A DNA stretch of 16,798 nucleotides, taken from positions 1-16,798 of the forward strand of contig PXDL01000381.1 of NCBI GenBank assembly GCA_003566395.1, given 5' to 3'. Position 1 is the stretch's first letter, and the number at the start of each line of letters is the position of its first letter. Source of the stretch: Balneolia bacterium (GTDB taxonomy: Bacteria; Bacteroidota; Rhodothermia; Balneolales; Cyclonatronaceae). The notes beneath the pieces are model-generated. The model did no database searches. It was not told the origin of the DNA and saw only the letters and a list, made by a program, of their open reading frames with translations. The translations under genes were made by a program, and so were the position numbers. This document shows positions 15,401 through 16,798 of this stretch, one piece after another.

Positions 15401-15497
15401 TGCCGGCGACCCTAACCCCCTGGCACCGGGAATTGATCGCCGTGACCAGTGGTTTACACAACGGTCCTTTGTATTCGGCGTAAGTCTTGGATTCTAA
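12426..15497 (+). CDS. SusC/RagA-family TonB-linked outer-membrane transporter
   Basis: An outer-membrane beta-barrel that takes up oligosaccharides or peptides with its SusD partner, powered by TonB. Length is 1023 aa, normal for the family. Residues 1-53 hold a basic N-terminus and a hydrophobic stretch (MLGITGYLICFLLAF, from 32) with likely cleavage after VQA. A carboxypeptidase-regulatory-like domain follows at about 57-136, then the TonB-box/signature LDDLVVVGYGTQ (142-153), a plug domain at about 155-268 with EPLIVIDG (217-224), IESMTVLKDASAAAIYGTRG (238-257) and VILVTT, and a barrel ending in the typical terminal aromatic (VSLGF). ATG 12426 is chosen because long N-terminal extensions are common in SusC proteins; ATG 12519 (residue 32) is the alternative and also yields a full signal peptide. 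susD follows after 21 bp. The substrate cannot be told from sequence. Confidence 0.95.
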   Translation: MKDNGIHTYADRTALSCSSKGTLQSRRGRIHMLGITGYLICFLLAFGWQGVQAQERVQVSGVVTDADEGDPLIGVTVVVQGSLESTGSTIGTSTNINGEYTINVPSDLNTIVFSFVGYRTLAVDIDGRTEIDVELTSVARELDDLVVVGYGTQRQSEITSSVSTITAADFQSGNINDSQQLLQGKVAGLSVSRPGGDPNADFTIRLRGLSTLGVNQEPLIVIDGIAGADLNTVDPNDIESMTVLKDASAAAIYGTRGANGVILVTTRTGTGAQPLSVQYNGQLSIATVANQLDVLSADQYRNFSSSDPELAPTDLGSETNWFDEVTQTGVTQTHNLSVSGGGETTTYSVSTTYRDIQSIQQGSGRQQLNARLNLTHRALDNRLRLTTTLAVTDRDEKIGLGEVFRYAALFNPTAPVRNPDGTFFEQDFFDYFNPVAINEQSTLEAESTRMNLGFRAEYMFDDYVPGLSGSLFYARQSFSQLRGEYYSRNAKFRGAGRTGLAIRESFDSRSDLFEGTLNYDRSFGTVRFEATTGYSYQEFSDDLFFAEGGDFINDSFGWNNIFEAREFDRGEGTVSSFRNENKLIGFFGRTNFVIDDTYFVSGAVRREGSTRFGEDNKWGLFFAVSAGLEVTNLIDISGVDQLKARVSFGETGTDAPFNGLAQRRFSSGSSFLVDGQFIPSIGPVTNPNPELKWEVKRELNAGLDFAVMDARLNGSLDFYVSTTDDLLLEINVPVPPNQAPLTWVNAAEISNTGFEAALNYDAVRTSDLTWTTGITFSTNQSKLESYAAGRQLVANVGAPGLNDTPIILVDEGRNIGDIYGWKFAGFDDDGGWLFFDIDGNVVDSETIGTADRQVIGNGLPDFELSWTNTVRYQNWDFNMFWRGAFGHDLVNSYDIFHRNPFFISSRNVMESTRDIPELTAAPLFSSFQVEDGTFFRLENITLGYSFNLSPESVLARARVYATVNNLLTLTNYSGIDPEVRFADRGPTDNAGRAGDPNPLAPGIDRRDQWFTQRSFVFGVSLGF

Positions 15498-15518
15498 ATT
15501 TTTAAAAGAACTATAGCT

Positions 15519-16798
15519 ATGAAGAAATTCAATATGACTAAACTGCTTTCGGTAAGTGTACTGGCTATTCTGCTTGGATTTGCCTGTACCGACCTTACTG
15601 AAAATATTCCCAGTGAGCTGACCGACGACACGTTTTTCCAGACGGAAGACGAGTTTGTGGCCGCTTTGGGTGATGCCTACACCACTCTGGCCGCATGGCA
15701 GAACCACGGTGGATTGTTTTCACTGAACGAGATTTCCTCGGATCAGGCCGCCATTCCTGTAAAAGGGGGCGACTGGGAAGATGGTGGTATATGGGTAGAT
15801 GCCCATCGCCATACCCTCGATTCCGAGCATGGGCCTACCAACGGAGCCTGGAATTTTCTGTTTTCCGGTGTAAGTAATACCAACAGACTTATTTTCCAGT
15901 TTAATTCTGCCGTTGAAGCAGGAAATGCAGACGCTGACCTGGCCGAAGGGTTCATTGCAGAGCTGCGGGCAATGCGCGCTTTCTACTATTATTATCTCCT
16001 TGATAATTTCGGAAATGTGCCGATAGTGGATGACTTCGCAAATGCTCCGGAACGCCCTGCTAACAATGCCGATTTCCAAACGGGACGTCAGCAGGTTTTT
16101 GATTTCGTGGAAAGTGAGCTTCTCGCTACCGCCGACATCATTACCGACGACCCCACAGGTGATTACGGACGATTTAACCGCTACGCAGCTCATTTTCTGC
16201 TCGGTAAATTGTACCTGAATGCGCAAGTGTACACCGGTACGTCCCGTTGGGCTGATGCGGTAACTCATTTCCGTATCGTAGTTGATGAAGGCGGATTCGC
16301 CCTTGCTGACAACTACTTCACCAATTTTGCGACGAACAATTCACAGTCGTCCGAAACCATTTTCGCCATACCGTACGATTCGGTATTCCTGCCTGGTTTC
16401 AACATGCATCACATGACCCTGCATTACGGTCATCAGCGTACATTCAACTTTCAGGATCAGCCCTGGAACGGATATACCACGCTTCAAGCCTTTTACGAGT
16501 CCTTTGAAGAAGATGACATTCGCAGGGAAGGCTTGCTCTCCGGTCCTCAGTTCGATATTAACGGGAATCCGATCATCGATAACGAAATCTCTGAAGGCCA
16601 TCATCTCACGATTACTCCGGAGATCCAGTCAATCCGTATGCAGTCGTCTCTGTCACGCCAGATGGGAGCTCGCTTCGTGAAGTTTGAGTATGCCATCGGG
16701 GCAACTCCCGACCTTGACAACGACATCCCTGTTTTCCGTTACTCGGATGCTGTTCTTTCTCTGGCCGAAGCGCTTTGGCGTCAGGGTCAGGATGGAGA
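15519..16798 (+). CDS. SusD/RagB-family nutrient-binding outer-membrane lipoprotein, 3'-truncated by the window edge
   Basis: Surface lipoprotein forming the lid of the SusC transporter. The frame starts MKKFNMTKLLSVSV and stays open to the window end (426 full codons). A signal peptide ends in the lipobox GFAC (C23). The N-terminal region shows the SusD pattern: TENIPSELTDDTFFQTEDEF, then ALGDAYTTLA, NGAWNFLFSGVSNTNRLI, AELRAMRAFYYYYLLDNFGN with VPIV after it, and RYAAHFLLGKLYLNAQVY in the TPR-like helical core. Near the cut, VFRYSDAVLSLAEALWRQG is the conserved helix normally found in the last third of SusD proteins, so roughly a hundred or more residues are missing. Start codon 15519 lies 21 bp after the susC stop with no clear Shine-Dalgarno, and it is very probably the second gene of the susCD operon. 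Confidence 0.93.
   Translation, partial: MKKFNMTKLLSVSVLAILLGFACTDLTENIPSELTDDTFFQTEDEFVAALGDAYTTLAAWQNHGGLFSLNEISSDQAAIPVKGGDWEDGGIWVDAHRHTLDSEHGPTNGAWNFLFSGVSNTNRLIFQFNSAVEAGNADADLAEGFIAELRAMRAFYYYYLLDNFGNVPIVDDFANAPERPANNADFQTGRQQVFDFVESELLATADIITDDPTGDYGRFNRYAAHFLLGKLYLNAQVYTGTSRWADAVTHFRIVVDEGGFALADNYFTNFATNNSQSSETIFAIPYDSVFLPGFNMHHMTLHYGHQRTFNFQDQPWNGYTTLQAFYESFEEDDIRREGLLSGPQFDINGNPIIDNEISEGHHLTITPEIQSIRMQSSLSRQMGARFVKFEYAIGATPDLDNDIPVFRYSDAVLSLAEALWRQGQDG

Noticed and set aside
15156..15707. Antisense frames over the susC end and susD (also 15720-16268)
   Set aside because: The plus strand here encodes unmistakable SusC and SusD motifs; the minus frames have no supporting feature.

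Overview
The window looks like chromosomal DNA from a Bacteroidota-type bacterium, most likely a marine or saline relative in Balneolota/Rhodothermota. The evidence is a SusC/SusD outer-membrane pair, lipoproteins with Bacteroidota-style signal peptides, start codons that mostly lack Shine-Dalgarno sequences, a TAnnTTTG-type promoter box, and large FG-GAP/ASPIC proteins of a kind common in these groups. Base composition is roughly balanced. The lineage is an inference from gene content; no rRNA or tRNA gene is present to confirm it.

Layout. (1) Positions 1-1921 hold a small DNA-repair corner: the 3' part of a DASH-family cryptochrome/photolyase on the plus strand, converging within 6 bp on pdeM, the ligase-associated metallophosphoesterase, on the minus strand. 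(2) Positions 1922-2355 are non-coding between divergent genes and contain a good sigma70-like promoter followed by a long hairpin. (3) Positions 2356-11925 form a compact plus-strand cluster of four genes: a lipoprotein with FG-GAP blocks on both sides of an ASPIC/UnbV domain, a TPR + FG-GAP + ASPIC/UnbV lipoprotein with a large unassigned C-terminus, a membrane-anchored or secreted FG-GAP + ASPIC/UnbV (CRTAC1-like) protein, and a polytopic membrane protein of the RnfD/NqrB-UnbU type. (4) Positions 11926-12425 are a 500-bp regulatory interval with several palindromes, a TAAATTTG box and a foldable leader. (5) Positions 12426-16798 hold a susC-like gene and a susD-like gene cut off by the window edge.

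Reading of the whole: the four-gene block puts three different ASPIC/FG-GAP proteins next to one RnfD/UnbU-like integral membrane protein. The last two genes overlap by one base (TGATG). This repeats the UnbV-UnbU pairing known from enediyne cassettes, but with no polyketide synthase and no other Rnf subunit in view. My best inference is an uncharacterised cell-envelope module: an inner-membrane redox-type or transport-type subunit plus Ca-binding beta-propeller proteins at the membrane or cell surface. It may work with the adjacent SusCD importer, although a separate regulatory interval suggests SusCD has its own promoter. No mobile element, CRISPR array or RNA gene was recognised.
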